64,000 nt of DNA from JACXVD01 sp020446665. Its GTDB lineage: Bacteria > Pseudomonadota > Alphaproteobacteria > Sphingomonadales > Sphingomonadaceae. The stretch covers positions 1 to 64,000 of the forward strand of contig JAWKXQ010000003.1 of the NCBI GenBank assembly GCA_041396905.1. Reading direction: 5' to 3'. A program made the position numbers and the translations under genes. The notes beneath the pieces are model-generated. The model saw only the letters and a program-made list of their open reading frames with translations, was not told where the DNA came from and searched no databases. Below, one piece after another: positions 53,009-61,488 of this stretch (positions are counted from its first letter, which is position 1; each line of letters opens with the position of its first letter).

Positions 53009-54325
53009 ATGAAGATCGCAATGGTGGGTTCAGGCTATGTCGGCCTGGTTTCGGGCGCATGTTTTGCCGATTTCGGCCACGATGTCGTGTGCATCGACAA
53101 GGACCAGTCCAAGATTGACCGGCTGCATGATGGCGTAATGCCGATCTATGAGCCGGGTCTGGCCGAACTGGTCGGCAGCAATGTGAAGGCAGGCCGCCTG
53201 TCCTTTACCACCAGCCTTGCCGAAGGGATCAAGGATGCCAGCGCCATCTTCATCGCAGTGGGCACACCCAGCCGCCGCGGCGATGGCCATGCCGATCTCT
53301 CCTTCGTCTATGCCGTGGCAAAGGAAGTGGGCGAAGCGCTGGCGAATGATGCCGTCGTCGTCACCAAATCCACCGTCCCCGTCACCACGGGCGACGAGGT
53401 GGAACGCATCCTGCGCGAAGCAGGCGCGATGGATCGGCACCAGGTCGCGGTCGTCTCCAACCCCGAATTCCTGCGCGAAGGTGCAGCCATTGGCGATTTC
53501 AAGCGCCCCGACCGGATCGTGATCGGCGCAGAGGATGATTTCGGCCGCGAGGTGATGCGCGAAGTCTATCGCCCGCTCTTCCTCAACGAATCCCCGATCC
53601 TGTTCACCAGCCGCCGCAGTGCCGAGCTGATCAAATATGCTGCCAACGCTTTCCTTGCGACCAAGATCACCTTCATCAATGAAATGGCTGATCTGTGCGA
53701 AAAAGTGGGCGCCAATGTGCAGGATGTGGCGCGCGGCATTGGCAGCGATGGCCGCATCGGCCCGAAATTCCTCAATGCCGGCCCCGGCTATGGCGGCAGC
53801 TGCTTCCCCAAGGATACGCTGGCTCTGCTGAAAACCGCCGAGGATTATGAAAGCCCGGTGCGCATCGTCGAGGCGGTGGTGAAGACCAACGATCACCGCA
53901 AACGCGCCATGGGCCGCAAAGTGCTGGACGCGCTGGGCGGAATGGACGCGGCGCGCGGCAAGAAAGTCGCCATGCTGGGCGTCACCTTCAAGCCCAATAC
54001 GGACGATATGCGCGATTCCCCTGCCATCGCCATTGCGCAGACGCTGGTCGATGCCGGGGTGAAAGTCGCCGCCTATGACCCGGAAGGGATGGAGCAGGCC
54101 CGCCCGCTCATGCCCGAAGTGGAGATGGTCGACAGCCCCTATACCGCGATTGAAGATGCGGATGCAGTCGCCATCGTCACTGAATGGGACGCCTTCCGCG
54201 CGCTGGACCTGAACCGGGTCAAGGAACTGGCCAAGGCGCCGGTAATGGTGGACCTGCGCAATATCTACAAACCGGAAGACGTGCGCGCCGCCGGGTTCGA
54301 ATATAGCAGCGTCGGGCGGAGCTAA
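53009..54325 (+). CDS. ugd: UDP-glucose 6-dehydrogenase
   Basis: A 438-residue enzyme. The NAD loop is MVGSGYVGLVSGACFADFG, the second motif IFIAVGTPS, the catalytic Cys in GPGYGGSCFPKDTLAL, and VAMLGVTFKPNTDDMRDSP lies in the UDP-binding domain. It oxidises UDP-glucose to UDP-glucuronate for exopolysaccharide or lipid sugars. AGAGGG precedes ATG 53009; the frame also opens upstream at 52976. An exopolysaccharide-type transferase lies at 46-47 kb, which may use its product (inference). Confidence 0.95.
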   Translation: MKIAMVGSGYVGLVSGACFADFGHDVVCIDKDQSKIDRLHDGVMPIYEPGLAELVGSNVKAGRLSFTTSLAEGIKDASAIFIAVGTPSRRGDGHADLSFVYAVAKEVGEALANDAVVVTKSTVPVTTGDEVERILREAGAMDRHQVAVVSNPEFLREGAAIGDFKRPDRIVIGAEDDFGREVMREVYRPLFLNESPILFTSRRSAELIKYAANAFLATKITFINEMADLCEKVGANVQDVARGIGSDGRIGPKFLNAGPGYGGSCFPKDTLALLKTAEDYESPVRIVEAVVKTNDHRKRAMGRKVLDALGGMDAARGKKVAMLGVTFKPNTDDMRDSPAIAIAQTLVDAGVKVAAYDPEGMEQARPLMPEVEMVDSPYTAIEDADAVAIVTEWDAFRALDLNRVKELAKAPVMVDLRNIYKPEDVRAAGFEYSSVGRS

Positions 54326-54367
54326 GGCCAGCTCCCTAAGGGTGGCAGCCAGTCTTGGCCACAAGCT

Positions 54368-55363
54368 TCACAACCAGCGCAGTTTCTTGAACAGCACCAG
54401 CAGCCCCACCAGCACCAGCATGCAGCCTACCACCACATAGGCGAAAGCATGCGGGTCCTGCGTGCCGGGGATTCCGCCCACATTGATCCCCAGCAGGCCG
54501 GTGAGGAAGCCCAGCGGCAGGAAGATGCCCGCCACCACGGTCAGCAGATAGGTGGCGCGTTCGCTGCCTGCGACTGCGCGCGAGCGGATATCATCCTGCA
54601 GCACCACCGCGCTTTCCTTGCTGATGTCCAGATCATCGAGATAGCGTTGCAGCCGGGCGATGGATTCGCTGATTTCGCGCCGGTCATGCTCTTCGAACCA
54701 TGGCGGAGCATAGCGCGCAATGGCTTCCAGCGCTTCATGCATGGGCCCCATGTGCCGCTTCAGCCCCAGGCAATTGCGGCGAATGGCCGAAATCTTGTCC
54801 AGCGCGCCTTCGGGATCATCATCCGGGTCGCGCTCTTCCAGCTCGTCAATATGCTGGTTCATGTCGAGGATCGCGCTGCTCATCCGCGTGATCATCGCTT
54901 CTGCCAGTTCGGTGATCAGCGCCCCGCAGTCATTGGGGCCGACTTCGCGCCGGTCGATCATCTTCAGCACATGGCGCGGGGTCTTGAGCGGATCGCGGCG
55001 CAGGGTCAGCAAGCGTTTGCCATCGCACCATAGCTGCATCGACAGCATGTCTTCCGGCTCGGCATTGGGGTTGAAATTGATCCCCCGCATTGTCGCGACC
55101 AGATTATTGCCTTCGCGGAAAGCGCGCGGGCGCGTCTCGTCGCTGGTCAGCAATTCGCGGGTGGGTTCGGGAATGCCCAGTTCCTCCAGCCATTCCGCCA
55201 CGCCGGGGCGGTTGCGGCACAGATGCACCCACAGCACTTCGCCTTCCCGCTCTGGCTGCCAGGCACGGGCAGCGTCCCAGTCCAGCGGATAACCCGCGCC
55301 CTGCCCGTCCAGCACGCGGCCGAACAGCATCGGGCAATCATCGCTTTCAGCAATCATGTCCAT
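54368..55363 (-). CDS. CorA/ZntB-family divalent cation transporter
   Basis: A 331-residue protein. A large cytoplasmic alpha/beta and helical funnel (LTLRRDPLKTPRHVLKMIDR, ESIARLQRYLDDLDISKES) is followed by two C-terminal membrane helices (YLLTVVAGIFLPLGFLTGLL and VVVGCMLVLVGLLVLF). Between them is GLLGINVGGIPG, where GIN replaces the GMN of CorA as in ZntB. It likely moves Zn2+ or Mg2+. The start is set at M-D-M, 55363; an upstream ATG at 55411 is possible. Confidence 0.9.
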   Translation of the reverse strand: MDMIAESDDCPMLFGRVLDGQGAGYPLDWDAARAWQPEREGEVLWVHLCRNRPGVAEWLEELGIPEPTRELLTSDETRPRAFREGNNLVATMRGINFNPNAEPEDMLSMQLWCDGKRLLTLRRDPLKTPRHVLKMIDRREVGPNDCGALITELAEAMITRMSSAILDMNQHIDELEERDPDDDPEGALDKISAIRRNCLGLKRHMGPMHEALEAIARYAPPWFEEHDRREISESIARLQRYLDDLDISKESAVVLQDDIRSRAVAGSERATYLLTVVAGIFLPLGFLTGLLGINVGGIPGTQDPHAFAYVVVGCMLVLVGLLVLFKKLRWL

Positions 55364-55511
55364 CCGCGCTTCATGCAGGATTGAAACGCGATTTCCTACT
55401 CCCCTGCACAATGGTAATCACAGCGACATGCGCGATGTTTTGAATTCGCAATGGAAGTGCCATATGGGCGAGGACATGGAACCGCTGCCGAGGGAAGGTT
55501 TTCTTCCCTAT

Positions 55512-55533
55512 GGACAGTGTGACAAGTGTGACA
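55512..55533 (+). promoter_or_regulatory. Tandem GTGTGACA box upstream of ispG
   Basis: GTGTGACAAGTGTGACA preceded by GGACA, ending 25 bases before the ispG ATG. It is identical over 22 bases to the copies at 27836 and 39189, and the distance to the start codon is nearly the same as for queE. Confidence 0.6.
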
Positions 55534-55558
55534 TCGATTCAGAAAGAGCTGGCCTGAC

Positions 55559-56695
55559 ATGAATGCCATCCGCCCCTGGCGCACGATTGAGCGCCGCAAA
55601 TGCCGCCAGATCATGGTGGGCAATACACCTGTGGGCGGGGATGCGCCGATCACGGTGCAGACCATGACCAACACGCCCACGGAAGACGCGGTGGCGACGA
55701 TCGACCAGATCCGCCGCTGCGAGGAAGCCGGGGCCGACATCATCCGCGTATCCTGCCCTGATGAGGCCAGCACCGCCGCCTTTGGCAAGATCGTGAAGGC
55801 ATCGCGCATCCCGATCGTGGCGGACATCCATTTCCACTACAAACGCGCGCTGGAAGCCGCCGATGCAGGCGCCGCCTGCCTGCGGATCAATCCCGGCAAT
55901 ATCGGATCGAGCCAGCGTGTGGCCGAAGTCGTCCGCGCGGCCAAGGCCAATGGCTGCGCGATCCGCATCGGCGTGAATGCCGGCAGTCTGGAGAAGGACC
56001 TGCTGGAGAAATATGGCGAACCCTGCCCCGAAGCTCTGGTGGAAAGCGCGCTCGACCATATCAAGCTGTTGCAGGACCATGACTTCCACGAATTCAAGGT
56101 CGCAGTGAAGGCCAGCGACGTGTTCCTGGCGGTTGCCGCCTATCAGGGTCTGGCCGATGCTGTCGATTGCCCGCTCCATCTGGGCATTACCGAGGCTGGC
56201 GGGCTGATCGGCGGCACGGTGAAAAGCTCCATCGGCATGGGCAATCTGCTGTGGGCCGGGATCGGCGACACGATCCGCGTCAGCCTGTCCGCCGAACCCG
56301 AAGAGGAAGTGCGCGTGGGCTTTGAAATGCTCAAGGCGCTGGGCCTGCGCACGCGCGGGGTGCGGGTCGTTTCCTGCCCCAGCTGCGCGCGGCAGGGCTT
56401 TGACGTGATCCGCACGGTGCAGGCGCTGGAAGAACGCTTGCAGCATATCAAGACACCGATGAGCCTCTCCGTGCTCGGCTGCGTGGTCAATGGCCCCGGC
56501 GAAGCGCGCGAGACCGATATCGGCATCACCGGCGGCGGTAATGGTAAGCATATGGTCTATCTCTCGGGCGTGACCGACCATCACGTGACAAGCGAGGACA
56601 TGCTCAAACACGTGGTCGAACTGGTCGAAGCCAAGGCCGCCGAGATCGAAGCCGGGATGAGCGATGCCGGGAATGTGACCGAGGCGGCTGAGTGA
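55559..56695 (+). CDS. ispG: 4-hydroxy-3-methylbut-2-enyl diphosphate synthase
   Basis: A 378-residue enzyme. The TIM-barrel part contains VQTMTNTPTEDAVATIDQI, ADIHFHYKRALEAADAGA and GITEAGGLIGGTVKSSIGMG; the 4Fe-4S ligands are in VVSCPSCARQGFD and VLGCVVNGPGEARETDIG. It makes HMBPP in the MEP isoprenoid pathway. The three genes behind it overlap or nearly overlap, forming one operon. Confidence 0.97.
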   Translation: MNAIRPWRTIERRKCRQIMVGNTPVGGDAPITVQTMTNTPTEDAVATIDQIRRCEEAGADIIRVSCPDEASTAAFGKIVKASRIPIVADIHFHYKRALEAADAGAACLRINPGNIGSSQRVAEVVRAAKANGCAIRIGVNAGSLEKDLLEKYGEPCPEALVESALDHIKLLQDHDFHEFKVAVKASDVFLAVAAYQGLADAVDCPLHLGITEAGGLIGGTVKSSIGMGNLLWAGIGDTIRVSLSAEPEEEVRVGFEMLKALGLRTRGVRVVSCPSCARQGFDVIRTVQALEERLQHIKTPMSLSVLGCVVNGPGEARETDIGITGGGNGKHMVYLSGVTDHHVTSEDMLKHVVELVEAKAAEIEAGMSDAGNVTEAAE

Positions 56696-57225
56696 AACGC
56701 GGGCTTGCGCTGGCGGGACTGACCTTTCTCGCCTCCCCCGGTCTGACAGGCTGCGCGCAGGATCAGGTGGCACCAGCCTCTGCCTCCCACGCCCCGCGCT
56801 ACCCGGCGGGCAAGCTGTATGTTCCTGATGCCAACGCCGCCTCTGACCTTGCCGCGGCATCTGTCAGGGCAGCCGCGCTGGACCGGCCGCTATTGGTCAT
56901 ATTCGGCGCGAACTGGTGCCATGACAGCCGCGCCTTGGCTGAGACACTGACCTTGGGCGAAACCGGTGCCTATGTAGCTGAGCATTTCGAGACCCTGTTC
57001 ATAGATATCGGCACTCCGCAGATTGGCCGGGGCCGTAATCTCGATCTCGTAGAGAAGCTGGGGGTGGAGGAGCTGGAAGGGACACCGGCACTGGTGGCGC
57101 TCTCTCCTGACGGAAAACTGCTCAATGGCGACACGGCCAGAAGCTGGCGCAATGCGGCCAGCCGAAGCGAGAAAGAGATCAGAGCAACGCTGGAAGCTCT
57201 CCTGCGAGCGGAAGAAACGGCATGA
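56692..57225 (+). CDS. Thioredoxin-fold lipoprotein
   Basis: A 177-residue protein starting at GTG 56692, overlapping the ispG stop. A lipobox GLTGC gives a lipidated Cys near residue 21. The fold shows LLVIFGANWCHDSRAL (CxxS in place of CxxC: WCHDS) and VEELEGTPALVALSPDGKLL with the cis-Pro. With one Cys in the active site it may act as an isomerase or mixed-disulfide reductase rather than an oxidase. Confidence 0.85.
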   Translation: MKRGLALAGLTFLASPGLTGCAQDQVAPASASHAPRYPAGKLYVPDANAASDLAAASVRAAALDRPLLVIFGANWCHDSRALAETLTLGETGAYVAEHFETLFIDIGTPQIGRGRNLDLVEKLGVEELEGTPALVALSPDGKLLNGDTARSWRNAASRSEKEIRATLEALLRAEETA

Positions 57226-57914
57226 AGATCCTGCAGCTCTTCTCCCTTGCCTTGCGCGATGGGCTGCGCCTGTGGTGGCTCGCGCCTCTGATTGCCCTGT
57301 TCGCCATCCTGCCTGAATTTGCCCAGCATGTGATCGAAGTAAAATTGGGCATGTTTGCCAGCCGCGAAGCCTTTGCTGAACTGGCCACTGACCCGGAGCG
57401 TCTGGGTGCGGCAATCCCCAAAGTGGTGGGCATGATCCTCGCACTGGTCTTTGCCACCCGCTATTGGGAACTATCCCCGCAAGGGCACAAATGGTGGTCA
57501 CCCAAGGGGATACGCTGGGGGGCCTTTCTCCTGGCAGGCGTCATTTCAGCCCTGCCGCTCCTCGCCGGTGCCCTCCCCCTCAGCGAGGCGCTGCAGACTG
57601 CGCTGGCAGCAGTGCTGTTCGTCGCGACGATCCCCACCATCGCCTATTCGACCGGCGCTCTGCTGGGTGACCGGGAAATGACGCTGAAGGCCGCCTATGG
57701 CAGCGGCTGGCTGATCTCACTGCGGGTGGCCATCTTCGCGGCCGCAATTTTCGTGCCCCTGCAATGGCTGCACACGCAAAACCATCTTTGGGCGATGGGC
57801 CTGCCCAGCCTTCCGCTATGGGGCATGCTAGTGTGGGATTCGCTGGTCGTCGGCCTGATCGCCACGCTTATGGGCACTGCCACCCATCACGCCTATCGGG
57901 GGAAAGCCCAATGA
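57222..57914 (+). CDS. Six-helix inner-membrane protein, unknown function
   Basis: A 230-residue protein with about six hydrophobic helices (LWWLAPLIALFAILPEFA, VVGMILALVFATRYWEL, WGAFLLAGVISALPLLAGAL, LAAVLFVATIPTIAYSTGAL, SLRVAIFAAAIFVPLQ, LLVVGLIATLMG-like). It overlaps both neighbours by four bases, ATGA at the start and at the end. I do not recognise a family. Confidence 0.82.
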   Translation: MKILQLFSLALRDGLRLWWLAPLIALFAILPEFAQHVIEVKLGMFASREAFAELATDPERLGAAIPKVVGMILALVFATRYWELSPQGHKWWSPKGIRWGAFLLAGVISALPLLAGALPLSEALQTALAAVLFVATIPTIAYSTGALLGDREMTLKAAYGSGWLISLRVAIFAAAIFVPLQWLHTQNHLWAMGLPSLPLWGMLVWDSLVVGLIATLMGTATHHAYRGKAQ

Positions 57915-59782
57915 AGGGGTGGTTCGCCACAATGATTGGCATGGCGGCCTTCGCGCTGACCACGCCTGCCTTTGCGGCCACGGCCAGCGAAGAAGCGGAC
58001 GCCCCCCAGGCCAGCGATCTGCGTCAGTTCACCTGTCCGCTTGGCGGCGCCAGATTCGAGCATGATGTCGGCTATGAGGCTTTCCCGCTGGTCACCTTGC
58101 CCGATGGCAGCTGGATTGGCGATCATCTGATCAATGTCCAGATTCCCGTCTGCCCGGATAACGGGCTGGTGATCCTGCCTGACCTTGCAAAGATGCAGGA
58201 AGAACAGGACAATCGGATGGCCTATCGCAGCTATACGCCCGGCGAGATCGCGCGCTTGCCCGCGCTGGTTGCCGATCCGGAATACCAAGCGCTGGCCGCA
58301 GATGGCGCCTATGCGCAGGCCTATTGGCTGGCGAGCAAGCTTGAGCGACCGGCCGCAGAACGCTTCTTCCTGCTCCAGCGGGCTACATGGGGCACATCCG
58401 ATCCCTCTGTCCGCCGCCGCACGGTGGAGCGGCTGGCGAATGATGGCATGGCAGTGATCGAAGCGATGGAAGGGAGCGAAATGCGCCGCCGTTTCACCGC
58501 CATCTATGTCGTCAACGCGCTGCGCGAACTGGGGCGGTTTGAGGACGCGGCGGCCCTGCTCGACCAGATCGAGGCCAGCGGCCCGCCCGTGCCGGGGCAG
58601 AGCGATCCGGAAAGCATGTTCGCCCCGGAGGAAGCAGCAGGCCCGTTGCGGCTGGCCATTGCCCAGCGCGATGATGGCCGCTTTGCTGCTGCCACTTTGC
58701 CACGGCGCATGCTGGACAGCATCTGCTCGGGCAAGCTGGCGCGCATATATGGCCCCACTAACGATGCGACCAGGGCCGCCTGCCAGATCCGCTACGATGC
58801 GGAGGAGAAAGACGCCGACGATTTCGAAGAAGCCATGCGTTTGCAGCATGAAGAACCGGAAGCGCTTGACGCACAATGCGCAGCGACGCCCGAGGACAAG
58901 CGCAGCGGGGCCTTGGCCAAGGCCTGCGAATTCGCGCAGGAGGATCGCGACCGGATCGCAGGCAATGCGATGGCGCGCGACGGGGCAAAGCTGGCGTCTG
59001 ATTGCGCGGCAACGCCCGAAAGCAAGCGTTCCGGCGCTTTGCGCGTGGCCTGCATCAGCCTCGACATCGCCACGCAAACTGCGCTCGGAAAGCAATTGGC
59101 GGACGATCCGGCAGCCTATGCCATCTTCTGCCCCGGCGCACGCGACATGGACCTGCCGGATCGCAGCGATCTCGCCAATCGTGGATGCCAGAATGCAGGC
59201 TTCATCCTGAAGGATCGCGAGGAAGCTGCCCTTGTTGCTGATCCGGACCGGCTGGATGTATACTGCCAGACCAAAAGCCCTGAGGGCCTTACAGCCTCGC
59301 GCGATGACATTGATTACGAAGTCCTGCTGCGTGCCTGCTCGACATTGGAATTCAAGCGCAAGGATGCCGATATTGACCGGCTGGTGGCGGACCCGGCTTT
59401 GTTTGACAAACGCTGCGGCAAGTTCGGCAAGACCAATAGCTCTGGCAACGAAGTTTATGACGTGACTGAAGAGCAGGACCATTGCCGCTGGGCCTGGCGC
59501 AAGCGCGAGGATGTGCGCGCGATCGCGGCAGCTGAGGCCCGGGGTCTGCGCTGCTTTAAGGATGGCCCCTACGATCCGGAACGCCCGCGCTGCTTTACTC
59601 CGGCAGAATATGACGCTGAATTAGCGGAGCAGGCGGCCTTCTACGAAGCCGAAGAGGAACGCGATGGTATGAGCAAGTTCCGCGATGGCAGCAGCCTTGT
59701 GCAGGCCGCACATGTCCGGGCCGCTGCGATTATTGCCGAAGGCAAGCGGAGCGGAGCCTATCCGGGGCCGGAGGCAGACTGA
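57911..59782 (+). CDS. Secreted protein with Cys-rich internal repeats
   Basis: A 623-residue protein with a signal peptide (MIGMAAFALTTPAFAAT) and no recognised catalytic motif. From about 310 an internal repeat appears: CAATPEDKRSGALAKACEF and CAATPESKRSGALRVACIS, about 40 residues apart, then three looser Cys-containing units. ATG 57911 overlaps the stop of the membrane gene; the frame opens earlier without a start of its own. Co-transcribed with the thioredoxin-fold lipoprotein, which may handle its cysteines (inference). Confidence 0.82.
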   Translation: MKGWFATMIGMAAFALTTPAFAATASEEADAPQASDLRQFTCPLGGARFEHDVGYEAFPLVTLPDGSWIGDHLINVQIPVCPDNGLVILPDLAKMQEEQDNRMAYRSYTPGEIARLPALVADPEYQALAADGAYAQAYWLASKLERPAAERFFLLQRATWGTSDPSVRRRTVERLANDGMAVIEAMEGSEMRRRFTAIYVVNALRELGRFEDAAALLDQIEASGPPVPGQSDPESMFAPEEAAGPLRLAIAQRDDGRFAAATLPRRMLDSICSGKLARIYGPTNDATRAACQIRYDAEEKDADDFEEAMRLQHEEPEALDAQCAATPEDKRSGALAKACEFAQEDRDRIAGNAMARDGAKLASDCAATPESKRSGALRVACISLDIATQTALGKQLADDPAAYAIFCPGARDMDLPDRSDLANRGCQNAGFILKDREEAALVADPDRLDVYCQTKSPEGLTASRDDIDYEVLLRACSTLEFKRKDADIDRLVADPALFDKRCGKFGKTNSSGNEVYDVTEEQDHCRWAWRKREDVRAIAAAEARGLRCFKDGPYDPERPRCFTPAEYDAELAEQAAFYEAEEERDGMSKFRDGSSLVQAAHVRAAAIIAEGKRSGAYPGPEAD

Positions 59783-59835
59783 CGAGACCGCGCTTTTACG
59801 CAGGCTTAAGGCCTTGCGGGCTAGGTTCAGCCCTG

Positions 59836-60366
59836 ATGATGAACCGTTATGCCTTTCTGGGCCTGATGACTGTCGGGCTGGTCGCGCTGATGGCGCCGCG
59901 CCTTGATGGTGTGGAAGATGAAACCGGTGCGGGGGCGGCTGCGCTTCAGGCCGGCCCGGAAACCGGGCAAAAGCCGGTGGGCGAGGAATGGTATTCAGGC
60001 GGCCATGCGCTGCAACGCGGGGCAAACGGCCATTTCTTCACCGATGCCTATGTCGATGGCGCGCCGGTCCGCTTCATGGTCGATACCGGCGCCAGCGTCA
60101 TCGCGCTGACCGGGGCTGATGCGCAGGCTGCCGGGCTGCAATGGGACGATGCCGATGTGCAGATGGTGGGCACAGGCGCGAGCGGCGCAGTCTATGGAGT
60201 CGGTGCGAGACTTGCTCAGGTGGAAGTTGGCGGCATCGTGAAACGCGATGTCGAAGCGGTGATTATCCCGGAAGGGCTGGAAGTCTCATTATTGGGTCAA
60301 TCCTACCTCTCCCAACTGTCCAATGTGTCGATTGAAGGGGACCGGATGGTGCTCGGCGGCGGTTAG
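59836..60366 (+). CDS. Retropepsin-like aspartic protease (TIGR02281 type)
   Basis: A 176-residue protein. One N-terminal membrane helix (YAFLGLMTVGLVALMAP) anchors a single retropepsin lobe with VRFMVDTGASVIAL holding the catalytic Asp, GASGAVYGVGARLAQVEV and EVSLLGQSYLSQLSNVSIEG. Dimers of such lobes form the active enzyme, probably in the periplasm. Its TAG stop overlaps the first bases of repeat element copy B. Confidence 0.9.
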   Translation: MMNRYAFLGLMTVGLVALMAPRLDGVEDETGAGAAALQAGPETGQKPVGEEWYSGGHALQRGANGHFFTDAYVDGAPVRFMVDTGASVIALTGADAQAAGLQWDDADVQMVGTGASGAVYGVGARLAQVEVGGIVKRDVEAVIIPEGLEVSLLGQSYLSQLSNVSIEGDRMVLGGG

Positions 60367-60630
60367 AGCCTGCTGACGCTACTTGGACCCACCCTGATTG
60401 ACCGAGCAGGCCCGGTGGCAAGGCGCAGGCCGAGGCAGGGGCTGGTTGCCCCTGCATGGGCTGCAACGCTGTCAACCGGGCCTGCTCGGCCAACCCTCCG
60501 GGCGGACCGATTTTGCTCCGTGGCCGCGTTGCTCGTCGATCACGATGCTACGGCATCGCTCACTCCTCGCGCCTCCCCACAACCAAAATCGGCTCCGTCA
60601 GGGTGGGTCCAAGTAGCGTCAGCAGGCTCT
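60365..60630. repeat. Structured inverted-arm element, copy B
   Basis: A 266-bp element. The 33-base outer arms (60365-60397 and 60598-60630) are perfectly complementary. Inside, CCGAGCAGGCCCGG / CCGGGCCTGCTCGG (60402-60415, 60476-60489) encloses the hairpin GCAGGGGC-TGGTT-GCCCCTGC (60435-60455), and CCGATTTTG / CAAAATCGG (60507-60515, 60584-60592) encloses CGATGC-TACG-GCATCG (60543-60558). Same helix order as copy A, with different arm sequences. The left end overlaps the TAG of the retropepsin gene. Confidence 0.75.
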
Positions 60631-60750
60631 TAGCGCGGTGAATCGGGCCGGATTCGCGGTGAAAATGTGCCAGGGTGCTACGCAAAGCGCACAAGACTCG
60701 GCAAACTGCCCGGCAATCCCTATATTGCAGGGGAAAGGACTGGTCGCACG

Positions 60751-61461
60751 ATGCTCAATCGCAGATCTCTGATCAAAGGCACTGTCGCCGCAGGTGTGGC
60801 CATCGCTTTGCCTTCACGCGTTTTTGCTTCAGTTGAGACTGCCTCTGCACGCGACCGCGCCCTGTTCGATATCGCCAAACGCGAATTGCAGAAGGCTGGC
60901 AGCTCCATCTGGCGCAGCGATATTGTCGGTATTGCCGATTTCGGCCTGCGTTCTTCCGAAGAACGCTTCCACTTCGTCAATCTGGAACAAGGCAGCGTGC
61001 GCAGCTTCTATGTCGCGCATGGTGCTGGGTCTGACCCGGAACATGATGGCTGGCTGAACGAATTTTCCAATGTCGAAGGGTCCAACGCCACCAGCCGCGG
61101 GGCCTATGTCACCTGGGAATGGTACAAGGGCCGCTATGGCACTTCGATCCGGCTGGGCGGACTGGATGAAACCAATTCCAACGCTCTGCCCCGCGCCATC
61201 GTGATGCACCCGGCCGAATATGCCCGCCGCAGCCACGTCGACAAATGGGGCCGTCTGGGCCGCTCCAATGGCTGCTTTGCCATGGACCCGGAAGATTTCC
61301 GCGAAGCTTTGTGGCACCTGTCCGGCGGCCGCCTGCTCTATGCTGACTGGCTGAGCCTAGGCGCAGATGGGCAGGAAGTGGCACAGGCCCCGGCCGCCAT
61401 TCGCCCGCATCTGGCCAATGGCGCGGGCGGGATCGGTGATCTGGGCGTCGGAAGCTATTGA
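60751..61461 (+). CDS. Murein L,D-transpeptidase catalytic-domain family protein
   Basis: A 236-residue exported protein. The N-terminus NRRSLIKGTVAAGVAIALPS has a twin-Arg pattern, so Tat export is likely. The domain shows FHFVNLEQGSVRSFYVAHGA, AYVTWEWYKGRYGTSIRL, VMHPAEYAR and GRSNGCFAMDPEDF, where His and Cys are the expected YkuD-like pair. It probably remodels peptidoglycan crosslinks. The frame opens earlier; ATG 60751 is chosen for the signal sequence. Confidence 0.85.
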   Translation: MLNRRSLIKGTVAAGVAIALPSRVFASVETASARDRALFDIAKRELQKAGSSIWRSDIVGIADFGLRSSEERFHFVNLEQGSVRSFYVAHGAGSDPEHDGWLNEFSNVEGSNATSRGAYVTWEWYKGRYGTSIRLGGLDETNSNALPRAIVMHPAEYARRSHVDKWGRLGRSNGCFAMDPEDFREALWHLSGGRLLYADWLSLGADGQEVAQAPAAIRPHLANGAGGIGDLGVGSY

Positions 61462-61488
61462 TCCCGACGCCGCGCTGATAGCAGGCCG

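Noticed and set aside
53030..54364. 444-codon open frame opposite ugd
   Set aside because: Antisense shadow of ugd; composition dominated by His, Ala, Gly without fold signals.
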